Source: Sphingomonas sp. Leaf208 (lineage in GTDB: Bacteria > Pseudomonadota > Alphaproteobacteria > Sphingomonadales > Sphingomonadaceae). From it: a stretch of 45,533 nt of DNA. The stretch is from contig NZ_LMKH01000015.1 in assembly GCF_001421415.1 (NCBI RefSeq), positions 1 to 45,533 of the forward strand, read 5' to 3'. Below the pieces are notes generated by a model. It saw only the letters and a list, made by a program, of their open reading frames with translations. It did no database searches and was not told where the DNA came from. The position numbers were made by a program, and so were the translations under genes. How positions within the stretch are numbered: position 1 is the first letter of the stretch; each line of letters opens with the position of its first letter. Of this stretch, positions 34,295-43,708 are shown one piece after another.

Positions 34295-35118
34295 AGCCCG
34301 CAGCATTCGATTACCTGCGGGCGCACGACGCCGCCGAAGCGCTCGAGGCGCTGCACCAGGAAGGCGGCGACGCGCGTATCCTGGCAGGCGGGCAGTCGCT
34401 GTTCCCGATGCTCAACATGCGATTGGCGCGGCCGAAGCTGCTGGTCGACGTGATGCACGTCGCGGAGTTCGGGCGCATCGACGACGATGGCGCGACGCTG
34501 CGGATCGGCGCCGGCGTCCGCCAGGCGGTGCTCGAACGGCATGTCGACCTGAACGTCCGCCAGCCAATGCTGGCCGCCGCACTCGCCTGGGTCGGCCACG
34601 CCCAGACACGGGCGCGCGGCACGGTCTGCGGCTCGATCGCGCACGCCGATCCGTCCGGCGAATTGCCGCTTGCCTTGCTGACCTTGGGCGGCAACGTTCA
34701 TCTCCGCACCCGCAGGAAACGCCGCGTGCTCGAGGCCGACGCCTTCGCGACAGGCATGATGGCGACGCGGAAGGGCGACGACGAACTGATCGAAGCGGTT
34801 TCGTTCCCCGTCGCGCGGCCCGGAACCGGCTATGCGTTTCGCGAACTCGGTCGCCGCCACGGCGATTACGCGATCGTCGCGTGCGCCGCGATTGTCGATG
34901 CGAGCAAGACGGTGCTCGGGATCGGCGGGGTCGCGGACATGCCGGTCAAGCGCGACCTGCCGCTGCCGACCTCCCCCGACTTCGCTGACGCGCTGAACCA
35001 GTTCGCCTGGGATCTGGACGCACGCGACGATCTCCATGCCACCGGTCGCTACCGCCGCGACCTCATCCGCCAGCTCGGACGCCAAACAATCGAGGAGGCC
35101 GCAGCATGCCGCGCCTGA
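34291..35118 (+). CDS. hmfB: FAD-binding subunit of molybdenum hydroxylase, probable 2-furoyl-CoA dehydrogenase
   Basis: A 275-aa CoxM-type subunit. The FAD-binding parts are ARILAGGQSLFPMLNMRLA and TRARGTVCGSIAHADPSGELP; the C-terminal CO-dehydrogenase flavoprotein domain holds RHGDYAIVACAAIV. ATG 34291 overlaps the large-subunit stop (ATGA) and has AGGAG eight bases upstream. The protein passes electrons from the 2Fe-2S subunit to an external acceptor. Confidence 0.85.
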   Translation: MKPAAFDYLRAHDAAEALEALHQEGGDARILAGGQSLFPMLNMRLARPKLLVDVMHVAEFGRIDDDGATLRIGAGVRQAVLERHVDLNVRQPMLAAALAWVGHAQTRARGTVCGSIAHADPSGELPLALLTLGGNVHLRTRRKRRVLEADAFATGMMATRKGDDELIEAVSFPVARPGTGYAFRELGRRHGDYAIVACAAIVDASKTVLGIGGVADMPVKRDLPLPTSPDFADALNQFAWDLDARDDLHATGRYRRDLIRQLGRQTIEEAAACRA

Positions 35119-35657
35119 CAGCCCATACCCGCCATCCGGTGTCCTTCACACTCAATGGCAGCACCGTCTCGGGACACGCCGAGCCTCGCATGCTGCTGAG
35201 CGACTTCCTTCGCCACGAGATCGGCGCGACCGGCACGCATCTCGGTTGCGAGCACGGCGTGTGCGGCGCGTGTACCGTCCAGATCGACGGCGGCCTCGCC
35301 CGCGCATGCCTCGCCCTAGCGGTGCAGACCGAGGGCGCCGAGGTGCGGACGGTCGAGGGGCTGTCACCCGATGGCGGCGCCACGCTGTCGATCCTGCAGG
35401 AAGCGTTCCGCGAGCATCACGGCCTGCAATGCGGCTTCTGCACGCCGGGCTTCCTCGTCACGCTCGATGCCGTCTTCCGCGACGATCCGCACGCCAGCGA
35501 GAATCATATCCGCGAGATGCTGTCCGGCCATCTGTGTCGCTGCACCGGCTACGCCCCGATCATCAAGGCGGCGCTAGTGGCGCAGGCGAAGCTGCTCGCC
35601 CGCGGTGCACAGCCTCATCCCGACGACACCATGCCCCAAGAGGATGCCAATGCTTGA
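35106..35657 (+). CDS. hmfC: 2Fe-2S subunit of molybdenum hydroxylase, probable 2-furoyl-CoA dehydrogenase
   Basis: A 183-aa CoxS-type iron-sulfur subunit. The plant-type 2Fe-2S cluster is bound by GCEHGVCGACTV plus the Cys in ARACL. The second cluster is bound by QCGFCTPGF and LCRCTGY. It overlaps the FAD-subunit gene by 13 bases and the ligase gene by 8, so all are translationally coupled. About 25 residues after the second cluster domain are extra and polar. Confidence 0.88.
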   Translation: MPRLTAHTRHPVSFTLNGSTVSGHAEPRMLLSDFLRHEIGATGTHLGCEHGVCGACTVQIDGGLARACLALAVQTEGAEVRTVEGLSPDGGATLSILQEAFREHHGLQCGFCTPGFLVTLDAVFRDDPHASENHIREMLSGHLCRCTGYAPIIKAALVAQAKLLARGAQPHPDDTMPQEDANA

Positions 35658-37197
35658 TCTCGGCACCACCTTCCTCGCTGCGCTGGAACGCGATCCCCGG
35701 TCGCTGGCGATCATCGATGGCGACGTTCGGCTGACCTATGCGGAGTGGTATGCGCGGATATCGTCGCTTGTCACCGCACTCGACGATATCGGGCTCAAGT
35801 CCGGTGATCACCTCGTCAGCGTGCTGCGAAACCGCTGGCAGGCGGCGTCGCTGCACTGGGCTTGCCAGTTTTCCGGGATCATCCTGACGCCGATCAACTG
35901 GCGCGCGAAGTCGGACGAGGTCAGCTACGCGGTCCACGACTCCGAGGCGCGCGCGATCGTGTACGAGGATTTCCCAGCCAAGGCGGTGGCCGCTGCGGGG
36001 CTCGACGACAGCGTCATACGCATCAGCCTCGACGAAGGACGCCCTGGCGAGCGCCGGTTCGCCGACCTGCTGGAAGCCCGCGGCGGTTCGGCTAAGCCGA
36101 TGGTCAACGCCGAAGCTTGGTCGCTGATGCTGTACACATCCGGCACCACATCCAAACCCAAGGGCGTGCCTCGCCGCCAGCGCGCCGAGCGTGCCGCCGC
36201 GATCGCGCATGTCGCGCAGAATCTGTATGGATACGGGGAGCGCACGCTGGGCGTCATGCCGCTGTATCATACGATGGGAGTGCGCTCGCTGCTCGCCTGC
36301 GCCATCACCAACGGAACGTTCGTATGCATGCCCAAGTTCGATGCCGGCGAGGCGATCGGACTGATCGAACGCGAGCGGATCGAGAACCTCTACCTCGTTC
36401 CCACGCTGTACCATGACATCGTCAACCATGCCGATTTCACGCCCGACCGCGTCGCCTCGGCACGGAAACTCGGCTTTGCTGGGGCGCCGATGACCGACGG
36501 TCTGCTGAAGATGCTGGATGCCGCGTTCCAGCCCGAACTGCTGGTAAATCATTATGGGTCGTCGGAAATCTACACTTGCACGATCGACCCGGATGCCCGT
36601 CGCAAGCCGGGCAGCGCGGGCAAGTCCGGTATTAACCAGATGATCCGCGTGGTGGCGCTCGAGTCCGACGATCCCGAAGACATCGTGGCCCCCGGCATCG
36701 AGGGCCAGATCATCGCGACGCTCTCCGGCGACGAGGCGTTCGAAGGCTACTGGCGCAGACCTGAAGCCGACGAGCGAGCGTTAAAGCATGGCTGGTTTTT
36801 CAGTTCCGACACCGGCTACTATGACGCCGACGGCGACTTGTTCGTCACCGGACGGCTCGACGACATGATCATCTCGGGCGGCGAGAACGTCTCGCCTGTT
36901 GAGGTGGAAAGCCTGTTGTCGCTTCACCCCGGTGTCTCGGAAGTTGCGGTCGTCGGTTTGCCAGACGAGCGTTGGGGCAAGGCGATCACCGCGTTCGTCG
37001 CCACGTCCGCGCCGGTGACCGCTGAAGAACTCGATGCGTATTGCGCCAATTCGACCCTGGCCAATTTTAAACGGCCGCGCGCGTTCGTCTTCGTCCGCGA
37101 GATCCCGAAATCGCCCGTAGGCAAGCCGCTGCGGCGGCTGCTGGTCACAGGCGACTACATTCCCGCCACCCCTGCAGATAAGGAAACCGCTGCATGA
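35650..37197 (+). CDS. hmfD: Acyl-CoA synthetase (AMP-forming), probable 2-furoate-CoA ligase
   Basis: A 515-aa member of the ANL family. ATG 35650 is preferred over ATG 35644 because AAGAGG is then six bases upstream. The adenylation motif is LMLYTSGTTSKPKGVPRRQ; other marks are NHYGSSEIYT, HGWFFSSDTGYYDADGD, GRLDDMIISGGENVSPVEVE and the catalytic C-terminal Lys in SPVGKPLRR. It would activate the imported acid to its CoA thioester, the substrate of the molybdenum enzyme encoded just upstream. The carboxylate specificity cannot be read from the sequence alone and rests on the operon. Confidence 0.85.
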   Translation: MLDLGTTFLAALERDPRSLAIIDGDVRLTYAEWYARISSLVTALDDIGLKSGDHLVSVLRNRWQAASLHWACQFSGIILTPINWRAKSDEVSYAVHDSEARAIVYEDFPAKAVAAAGLDDSVIRISLDEGRPGERRFADLLEARGGSAKPMVNAEAWSLMLYTSGTTSKPKGVPRRQRAERAAAIAHVAQNLYGYGERTLGVMPLYHTMGVRSLLACAITNGTFVCMPKFDAGEAIGLIERERIENLYLVPTLYHDIVNHADFTPDRVASARKLGFAGAPMTDGLLKMLDAAFQPELLVNHYGSSEIYTCTIDPDARRKPGSAGKSGINQMIRVVALESDDPEDIVAPGIEGQIIATLSGDEAFEGYWRRPEADERALKHGWFFSSDTGYYDADGDLFVTGRLDDMIISGGENVSPVEVESLLSLHPGVSEVAVVGLPDERWGKAITAFVATSAPVTAEELDAYCANSTLANFKRPRAFVFVREIPKSPVGKPLRRLLVTGDYIPATPADKETAA

Positions 37198-37979
37198 CCG
37201 ATCCCTACAGCAATCTCGATGGCTTCACCGTCGTCATCGACGCCGAGCAAAAGCGCGGCGACATCGTACTCGACCGCGACGACTACAACACCATTAGCAT
37301 GCCGCAGCGCGACCAGCTGAAGGCGGCATTCGAGGCACTCGACGCCGACGACCGGGTGCGCGTGATCGTCGTCCGCGCGAACGGCAGGCATTTCTCATCG
37401 GGTGGCTACATCATGGGCTTTCTGGAGGCGACGCCCGAGCATGTCTCGAAGCTCGCCTGGAACATCGCCGCGCCCGCGCGCTGCGAAAAGCCGGTGATCG
37501 CGGCCAATCGCGGCTATTGCTTCGGCGTCGGGTTCGAGCTGTCACTTGCCTGTGACTTCCGCCTCGTAACGGAAACGACGCAATATGCCCTTCCCGAACA
37601 GAAGCTGGGCCAGATCCCGGGCTCGGGCGGCTCGGCACGCTTGCAGAAGATCGTTGGGATCACGCGTACCAAGGACATTGTCATGCGCTCCCGGCGCATC
37701 AAGGGCCAACAGGCCTATGACTGGGGTATTGCGACTGAGATCGTCGCCGATGGTGAGCTCGAAGTCGCAACTGATGCACTTGTGAAGGAACTCGTGGCCT
37801 TCTCCCCCCTTGCACAGCGCACTGCCAAAAAACTTCTCAACGACACCGAAGATGCGTCCTTGGCCACCGCAATCGAACTTGAAGGGCATTGCTACAGCCG
37901 ACTGCGCGCTTCCGAGGACTTCGCGGAAGGCGTAAAGGCGTTTCACGAGAAACGCGAACCAGCCTTCAAAGGTCTGTGA
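37194..37979 (+). CDS. hmfE: Crotonase-family enzyme, probable 2-oxoglutaroyl-CoA hydrolase
   Basis: A 261-aa enoyl-CoA hydratase/isomerase-fold protein. The oxyanion-hole segments are NGRHFSSGGYIMGF and NRGYCFGVGFELSLACD; both acidic positions of the hydratases are kept (Glu in GFELSL and in LPEQKLGQIPG). It overlaps the ligase stop (ATGA) with AAGGA upstream. In furoate degradation the corresponding enzyme opens the hydroxylated ring lactone and releases 2-oxoglutarate and CoA. A plain hydratase is possible, but the position in the operon favours the hydrolase role. Confidence 0.8.
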   Translation: MTDPYSNLDGFTVVIDAEQKRGDIVLDRDDYNTISMPQRDQLKAAFEALDADDRVRVIVVRANGRHFSSGGYIMGFLEATPEHVSKLAWNIAAPARCEKPVIAANRGYCFGVGFELSLACDFRLVTETTQYALPEQKLGQIPGSGGSARLQKIVGITRTKDIVMRSRRIKGQQAYDWGIATEIVADGELEVATDALVKELVAFSPLAQRTAKKLLNDTEDASLATAIELEGHCYSRLRASEDFAEGVKAFHEKREPAFKGL

Positions 37980-37984
37980 CAGTG

Positions 37985-38012
37985 AAACGGGCTGGCAAGG
38001 TCCAGCCCGTTT
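37985..38012 (+). terminator. Strong hairpin between hmfE and the MaoC gene
   Basis: AAACGGGCTGG and CCAGCCCGTTT form a perfect 11-pair stem around the loop CAAGGT, followed by CCTCTT. The A-rich and T-rich bases at the stem foot give it the form of a two-way intrinsic terminator. It begins five bases after the hmfE stop, so it may reduce transcription into the MaoC gene or protect the upstream message. Confidence 0.75.
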
Positions 38013-38032
38013 CCTCTTCCGAAGGATTGTTG

Positions 38033-38527
38033 ATGCCCGACAACCGTTACCTCGAAGACATCGTGGCCGGCGAAAAATCGATGGGCAAACCTATCGTGAT
38101 CACAGAAGACGCGATCTTGGCCTTCGCTCGGGAATTTGATCCCCAACCGATGCACGTCGACCAGGCTGCATCAGCGGCGGGACGCTTTGGTGGAATCATC
38201 GCAAGTGGGTGGCATGTCGCATCGCTGGTTATGCGTGACTTTGTTATTGCCGCGCCGTTCGGTGGCACCCCGTTGCTTGGGGTCCGGACCGACGGGCTGT
38301 GCTGGCTGTTACCAGTGCGCCCCGGCGACACGCTGACCGCCTACCGTACGGTAATTGACGTGGTCGGATCTCGCAAACATCCCTCTTACGGCCGCATATT
38401 GGTCGCGACCAAGGTCATCAATCAGGACGATGCCGTGGCGGTGACTCTTGAGACGTTAATCCAAATACCCACGCGGCCAACGAGCACCTCACAGGCCGAT
38501 AACCGATTGCCTATATCGCGGCCGTAA
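38033..38527 (+). CDS. MaoC-like hot-dog fold dehydratase
   Basis: A 164-aa protein. ATG 38033 has GAAGGA six bases upstream. The hot-dog signature with the catalytic Asp/His is FAREFDPQPMHVDQAAS, followed by GRFGGIIASGWHVASLVMR. Such proteins hydrate or dehydrate acyl-CoA thioesters, or occasionally act as thioesterases. It is the last gene of the operon, after a strong hairpin. It is not one of the core HmfA-E enzymes I know, so it may handle a side intermediate. Confidence 0.88.
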   Translation: MPDNRYLEDIVAGEKSMGKPIVITEDAILAFAREFDPQPMHVDQAASAAGRFGGIIASGWHVASLVMRDFVIAAPFGGTPLLGVRTDGLCWLLPVRPGDTLTAYRTVIDVVGSRKHPSYGRILVATKVINQDDAVAVTLETLIQIPTRPTSTSQADNRLPISRP

Positions 38528-39425
38528 TAAGACCGTCGCCGGTCATCGCCAGTAATTCCTCGCGAAGGTGATCGATAAACGCCAACGAGGCAGGACCGAG
38601 TGGTTGGCGTGGATGGTGGATGACGGCTAGGCGCCAAACCATTGCCGGCTCAATCGCCCGGACTCGAATCCGTCCGGCTGCGAGATGACGACGTACGACG
38701 ATGCTCGGCAGTATTGACGCCCAGTCGCTGTCGGCCACGAGTTCGACGATCCCGTCAAGCACGTCGAGCTCCAGCCGCGGATCAAGGGCAAAATTGCGGT
38801 TCGATGCCAGCCGGTCTAATTCCACGCGCACGCCATGTCGCTGCGTTGGGAGCACCAGCTTGTGTTCGGTCAGCTTTTTCAGCGCAATGGGCGTATCGTC
38901 GTCATCGCTACCGCTGGCGGTTACGAGCACCATCTGCCCCTCGACCAGCGGATCCATAATCAGCCCAAGCTGGTCCGTTGGTCGGTTAATGACCGCAAAG
39001 TGAATCTGTCCATCGTTGACGAGTTCGATTAGTGCAGAGCTATAGCCGTCCACGACTACGACCTCGATATCCGGATAGGCCTGAGTAAACCGTATTAGCA
39101 TTCCCGGTAACAGGCTCGTAGCGAGCGAGGTGGGAATGCCCATGGTCACGCTCCCCGATACCACACCTGACAGCCGCGCCATCTGCTCATGCGCAACGGA
39201 CAGGTTGCGTACGACTGGCAGAACGAGACGATGCAGCGTTCGCCCCGCCGCGGTCGGGACCATCGAACGTGGCGTCCGCTCGAACAGTTTCTGACCTAAC
39301 TCCCGTTCTAGGCGTGATATCTGCATCGATACCGCAGGTTGCACGACATGCAGTCGATGCGCTGCTTTCGTTACACTCCCCTCCTCGAAGAGTGCGATAA
39401 AGTAGTTGATTTGACGAAGGTCCAA
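38511..39425 (-). CDS. LysR-family regulator, probable furoate-operon activator
   Basis: A 304-aa regulator with an N-terminal winged helix-turn-helix (RQINYFIALFEEGSVTKAAHRLHVVQPAVSMQISRLERELG, read in order) and a periplasmic-binding-like effector domain. The start is a TTG (39425) with GGAG seven bases upstream; no in-frame ATG precedes it. The gene converges on the MaoC gene, overlapping by 17 bases. Its most likely targets are the T-N11-A box at 29.83 kb and its own promoter. The effector would be the pathway acid or its CoA ester (inference). Confidence 0.9.
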   Translation of the reverse strand: MDLRQINYFIALFEEGSVTKAAHRLHVVQPAVSMQISRLERELGQKLFERTPRSMVPTAAGRTLHRLVLPVVRNLSVAHEQMARLSGVVSGSVTMGIPTSLATSLLPGMLIRFTQAYPDIEVVVVDGYSSALIELVNDGQIHFAVINRPTDQLGLIMDPLVEGQMVLVTASGSDDDDTPIALKKLTEHKLVLPTQRHGVRVELDRLASNRNFALDPRLELDVLDGIVELVADSDWASILPSIVVRRHLAAGRIRVRAIEPAMVWRLAVIHHPRQPLGPASLAFIDHLREELLAMTGDGLITAAI

Positions 39426-39578
39426 GCACTTTCTCCACGGCTAACCGGTGCGACGAGAGGCGGCGCTCACAGCTTAGATAAGCCTTTTTGAATACCCTAC
39501 CCGTCCATAATCCGACGGTTGGAGCTATCAGCAGTTTGAGCTGTCAGCTTATGTTTATGACTGGTTAAACTAGCAGCC

Positions 39579-42212
39579 CTACTCGGTTTTCGTTAGCGTT
39601 CTGCGGTTGCCTAGATGTCGAAAGGCACGATCGCGACAGGTCAGAATTATGACCTGCATCCGCGTTGCGGCGTCGGTTAGGATCTCGGTCATCAGATCTA
39701 AGCGGGTATCGTCCGAATAGACGAGCGGGTCGTCCAGGATCAGCGACACCGGCACACCTTGCTCGAGTAGCATGTCAGCGAAAGCTAGCCGAGTGAGCAC
39801 CGAAAGCTGCTCCTGCGTTCCTCGCGAGAGATCGCCGCAAATCTCGCCCAGACCACCACGCATGATCGACGTCAGGCCTAAATCATCCCCAAAGCTCGGA
39901 TCGCAACCAGGCAGTAGCCGTTCGATGTGCCGACGCGCGCGCCGCGCAACCGGCCCGACGAACGTCCGTGAAGTCTCTGCACGTGTACCTTCCAACGTGT
40001 CGCGTAGCAGCTTCAGCGTTTCCGCCTCCTGCGTCACGCGCGCCAGGTTGGCGGCGGAAGCATACGCTTCTTCTCGCGCAGCCGCGGCGCGGTCTGCCAG
40101 TCCCTTGCCGCCTTCCGCCTCGATCCGCGCCTCAATCCCCGCGATCACCTTCTCCAGATCGATGCGCTGCGTCCGGGCGACCTCGACACGTTTGTCCAAC
40201 ACCCCGATCTGGCGCTCGATCGCCGCCACATCATGTGCCGTCGCAGCACGTTCGGCGTCCTGCAGACTAATCAGCGCTGCCGCTTCCCGCTGACGCGCCT
40301 CCAGCAGAGCCTCATTCAGGCGGTCTATCTCAGGCTTGCCTTCCAGAGCAGCGAGCTGGGCTACGGCATTGGCGGCATCACGCTCGGCGCCAGCCGCCTG
40401 AACCATCAGCGGCGCATTGCGCGCTTCCAGCTCGCGCAGTTGCGCAGACGCCGCCTCATCGACACCCTCCGCCCTTGCGAGCGCTGAATCCGCCTCCGCC
40501 GCGATCACGCTCAACGCGTCGACGTCCGGTCCTTCCTCACTGCCCTCCCCTTCAGTGCCTTCCGGCAATCCTGCCATGAAGGCCTTCAGGGCTGGAGCAC
40601 CGGCGTCGAGACCGAGCAACGCCACGGCCGGCGTGATTCCAGATATCCGCGCTTCAAGCGTCCGCACGTTGGCAACAGCATCACGTGCGACCTCATTACG
40701 TGACCGCGCGTCGGCGACACTCGTCACTCCGTGGTCGGCCAACGCGGCGCCCAGATCATCGCGGGCGTTGACGAGCGCCGTTTCGGCGCTTTGCAGCCCC
40801 GCTGGCGGTCGGATGATCAGCTCAGCGCCATCAAACTGGATGCGCGTCTCACGCGATAGCGTCCGGTCACCCGGCTCAGCCGGCATTCCGTCGATCCGAA
40901 CACCGCTGACATCGCCCGCGAACTCGATCCGGGTCGCGCCCGCCTCGACTGCCGCGCGCGCCTTGTCGACGCCACGTTCGCGCTCCTCCAGCGTCTTGAT
41001 GACGCTGGGTAGGATCACGGTCGCACCAAGTTCGCGGGCTGCCTCCAGTTCGGCTTCGAGGGGAAGCAGCTCGACGTGCCGATGGCGTACCCGGGCGATC
41101 TCGACGTGACGTGCTCGTGCGGCAACCAACTTGGTGGCCCCCTCGAGCCCCGCGTGCGCCTTGCGCCGGTTGTCGCGGGCGGTCGCCAGCCGATCACGCG
41201 CCGTACCCGCTCGCTCACGCGTGCTGGTCAATTCCTCTTCCAGGCCGGATCGTTTCTCACGAGCCTTGCTTAGCGCTGCGGCCTTGTCAGTGACGGCCTT
41301 CCGAGCATCGGTGAGACGCGCAGTAAGATCCTCCAGTCCCTTGACCTGATCAGCAAGGCGGCCTTGCTCGGCCAGTCGGGTATCGCGCAACTGCGCCGCG
41401 GACCGCGCCACGTCGATCTGACCAACCAGAACCTTTCGCCGATCTGCGTCGGTCGTATCGGCAAGATCACGGTCCAACACCTTCAGCCTGGCGCGAGCTG
41501 CTTCGAGATCAGAGAAGCCCTGTTCAAGGGCGGCGAGCCGGGTGGCGGCTTCGGTCGCAGCGTTCTCGGCAGCGTCATGCTCGGTACGTGCTGTCGTCTG
41601 GCGACCGCTAGGCCGGCCCGTGGTGGTCCAATAGTCTGCGAACTGGCTGTCGATGCGGGGCCTCACACGCTGGTACGCTGCACCGCCCATGATCGTGCCG
41701 ACCTCTGCTTCCAGAGTTGCGCGCACGCTGTCGCGCACGATCTCACCGGGGGGCGTAACCTCAAGCGCCTGCGCCTGCCCTACCCAAAGCAGTCCCAGCG
41801 CACCGTGAGCGGCCGCGTCGCCGGCTTGGCTCGTGTCACGGCGCGCACCAAGCAATGCCTGCAGCTGAGCTTCAGCATGTTCGCCTTGTGCACGGCCGTT
41901 TGGTCCACGGACCTCGACCGACGCACCTTTGAGGAAGCGCTTGTTGACCTGCCACTCTTCGCCTTTCGCCTCGAAGCCGATCTCGATTTGCGGCGCTACG
42001 GCTTCACCGTGTGGCGCATAGCTGCGCGCCAGCCGGTTGGCTGTATTGTGCCGAATGAAGAAGGCTGCACGCATGGCTTCGAGCAGCGTCGACTTGCCGG
42101 TCTCGTTAGGCTCGATGATGACATTCAGGCCGTCGGTGAGCCCATCGAGGACGAACGGATCGCGAAACTTGCGAAAGTTGGTCAGCGCGATGCGCCGGAT
42201 CTTGAGGCTCAT
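39579..42212 (-). CDS. YhaN/SbcC-like SMC-type ATPase
   Basis: An 877-aa ABC/SMC-type ATPase. Walker A is EPNETGKSTLLEAM (residues 34-47) and the C-terminal half of the site is LSRGTQEQLSVLTRLAFADMLL followed by VSLILDDPLVYSDDTRLDLM. The middle is coiled coil (for example LTARLTDARKAVTDKAAALSKAREKRSGLEEEL, read in order), interrupted near residue 450 by a beta-rich insert (FAGDVSGVRIDGMPAEPGD). No CxxC zinc hook, as in Rad50/SbcC, is present; the few Cys are near the C-terminus. That and the N-terminus fit YhaN-type proteins better than SbcC. Its start overlaps the nuclease-gene stop (ATGA), so the two are co-translated and should form a DNA-end processing complex. Confidence 0.88.
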   Translation of the reverse strand: MSLKIRRIALTNFRKFRDPFVLDGLTDGLNVIIEPNETGKSTLLEAMRAAFFIRHNTANRLARSYAPHGEAVAPQIEIGFEAKGEEWQVNKRFLKGASVEVRGPNGRAQGEHAEAQLQALLGARRDTSQAGDAAAHGALGLLWVGQAQALEVTPPGEIVRDSVRATLEAEVGTIMGGAAYQRVRPRIDSQFADYWTTTGRPSGRQTTARTEHDAAENAATEAATRLAALEQGFSDLEAARARLKVLDRDLADTTDADRRKVLVGQIDVARSAAQLRDTRLAEQGRLADQVKGLEDLTARLTDARKAVTDKAAALSKAREKRSGLEEELTSTRERAGTARDRLATARDNRRKAHAGLEGATKLVAARARHVEIARVRHRHVELLPLEAELEAARELGATVILPSVIKTLEERERGVDKARAAVEAGATRIEFAGDVSGVRIDGMPAEPGDRTLSRETRIQFDGAELIIRPPAGLQSAETALVNARDDLGAALADHGVTSVADARSRNEVARDAVANVRTLEARISGITPAVALLGLDAGAPALKAFMAGLPEGTEGEGSEEGPDVDALSVIAAEADSALARAEGVDEAASAQLRELEARNAPLMVQAAGAERDAANAVAQLAALEGKPEIDRLNEALLEARQREAAALISLQDAERAATAHDVAAIERQIGVLDKRVEVARTQRIDLEKVIAGIEARIEAEGGKGLADRAAAAREEAYASAANLARVTQEAETLKLLRDTLEGTRAETSRTFVGPVARRARRHIERLLPGCDPSFGDDLGLTSIMRGGLGEICGDLSRGTQEQLSVLTRLAFADMLLEQGVPVSLILDDPLVYSDDTRLDLMTEILTDAATRMQVIILTCRDRAFRHLGNRRTLTKTE

Positions 42213-43324
42213 GCTGCGTCCTGTCCGCGCTGATATTCCACAAAGAGGCGCTCGAGCGCCCGCTTTGCCGTGACGCCGTCGGTACCGCCGGTCTCGATCA
42301 TGCTCATGAGCTTTGCGGCAGCCGTTCCGATCATCCCCTCTACCTGCAGATCGGCCAGATCCTGCTCGCTTGGCCGACCGACCAGGTCATCTGCCGCAAC
42401 CGCCAGATGCCGGAGGCGATGGCGCAGGTCATTGTCGAGCTTGCCAAGGATCGTGATCCGGTCGGACAGGCTGACGATGCCGGCAAGCGACAGCTGCACG
42501 AGCGTTGCCGACGGTTCGATCGGGCCAAGCAGCCGATCGCACTCGGCTACAAAGCCGTCCGCGTCAGGGATCGTCCAATCCCGCATCAGCCATTGGAACC
42601 TGCCCGTGCGGATCGGTGACACGACCGGCTCCACGCCTGGCTCAAGCGTCACGAGCAGCGCATATCCCGGTTCGTCGCGCTGGAAGCGATCTGTTTCCGG
42701 TGTGCCGGAATACCAGGTTCGCGCATCGACCCGTAGCGCTCCATGCCAGTCGCCGAGTGCAAGATAGTCCAGGCTGGAACGTTGGGCGCGGTCGGGGGCG
42801 ATCTGGTTTTGCGCTTCGCCACGCGACGAAAAATCACGGATCGAACCATGGGCCAAGCCAATGCGCAGTATCGCGCCCGGCGTCTCCATCGTGTCGAACA
42901 AGGCCGTGGGGTCATCCAGATTGTGCCGGTGCGTGAGCGGTGCCGGCAGGAGCCAGTGTCCGGGTTCCAGCTCGCACGGCTCGGGCTCGGTGATGATGCG
43001 GATGTTCGCCGCCCGTTTGGCGCGAACACGGTCCCACAGACCACTGTTACGAGCGAAGTCGTGATTGCCGGGGAGCAGCCACCACGTGCAGGCATATCGC
43101 TGCATCCGCGACACTGCCTGCACAATGACGCGATCTTCGGGACCCTCGGTATCGAACACGTCTCCAGCGACCAGAACATGCGCGGCACCATGCTCGACCG
43201 CTGCCTTGCCGATCGCATCGATCGCGTCAAAGCGCGCTTCACTGAGCGCTGCGCGGACATCGCTGTCGAAGCGACCGTACGGCTTACCTAGCTGCCAGTC
43301 TGCGGTGTGGATTAAGCGTAGCAT
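42209..43324 (-). CDS. YhaO/SbcD-like Mre11-type nuclease
   Basis: A 371-aa metallophosphoesterase. Metal-binding motifs in order: LIHTADWQLGK (residues 4-14), VLVAGDVFD, LLPGNHDFARN, GLAHGSIRDF and LGDWHG. This is the Mre11/SbcD/YhaO nuclease core, followed by a C-terminal capping region. ATG 43324 is chosen because GAGG lies eight bases upstream and the catalytic domain begins at once; the upstream extension to 43372 adds no motif. It is the first gene of a two-gene operon with the ATPase. Confidence 0.9.
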   Translation of the reverse strand: MLRLIHTADWQLGKPYGRFDSDVRAALSEARFDAIDAIGKAAVEHGAAHVLVAGDVFDTEGPEDRVIVQAVSRMQRYACTWWLLPGNHDFARNSGLWDRVRAKRAANIRIITEPEPCELEPGHWLLPAPLTHRHNLDDPTALFDTMETPGAILRIGLAHGSIRDFSSRGEAQNQIAPDRAQRSSLDYLALGDWHGALRVDARTWYSGTPETDRFQRDEPGYALLVTLEPGVEPVVSPIRTGRFQWLMRDWTIPDADGFVAECDRLLGPIEPSATLVQLSLAGIVSLSDRITILGKLDNDLRHRLRHLAVAADDLVGRPSEQDLADLQVEGMIGTAAAKLMSMIETGGTDGVTAKRALERLFVEYQRGQDAA

Positions 43325-43423
43325 AGGGCCCTCTTGGTAACTTCTCGCCCACGTGTCGAATGCCGCCGCCACTTTGCCGTTCTGCTGGCAAACATCATCG
43401 TCATTGCGCTCTTGTTCAGGACG

Positions 43424-43708
43424 CTACGCCCGCTGAACGAGCTGCTCGATGGTGTCTGGTTCGGCTTTGATCAGCGACAGCAGGACTCGCGCCGGAGCAT
43501 CTGGTTGGCTGCGGCTCTGCTCCCAGTCCCGCACCGTCCCCAGCGGGAGATGGTAGGCGCGGGCAAACTGATCCTGTGTCTTACCAGTACGTTTGCGGAT
43601 CGCGGCCACATCGATGGGCGCTGCTACCCTTGCGTGACCCGTTTCCCCATTGGCATGAGCGATAGCATCACTGAGGCCAGCTGCGATCTTGTCGAAGGCA
43701 CTCTTCAT
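43424..43708 (-). CDS. HTH (XRE-type) antitoxin of a HigBA-like pair
   Basis: A 94-aa DNA-binding protein. The helix-turn-helix is [34 protein letters not shown], of the NadS/HigA-2 type. ATG 43708 overlaps the toxin stop by four bases and has a near-perfect AGGAGG ribosome site. The order toxin first, antitoxin second is usual for this family. It should bind and neutralise the toxin and repress the operon through the palindrome upstream of the toxin gene. Confidence 0.88.
   Translation of the reverse strand: MKSAFDKIAAGLSDAIAHANGETGHARVAAPIDVAAIRKRTGKTQDQFARAYHLPLGTVRDWEQSRSQPDAPARVLLSLIKAEPDTIEQLVQRA

Noticed and set aside
33607..35118. In-frame extension of the FAD subunit into the large-subunit gene
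   Set aside because: The extension is Arg/Gly-rich and overlaps the CoxG domain in another frame; ATG 34291 with AGGAG starts the real protein.
38646..38665. tRNA-like GACTCGAATCCGTCC string
   Set aside because: No acceptor, D or anticodon arms around it; it lies inside the LysR gene.
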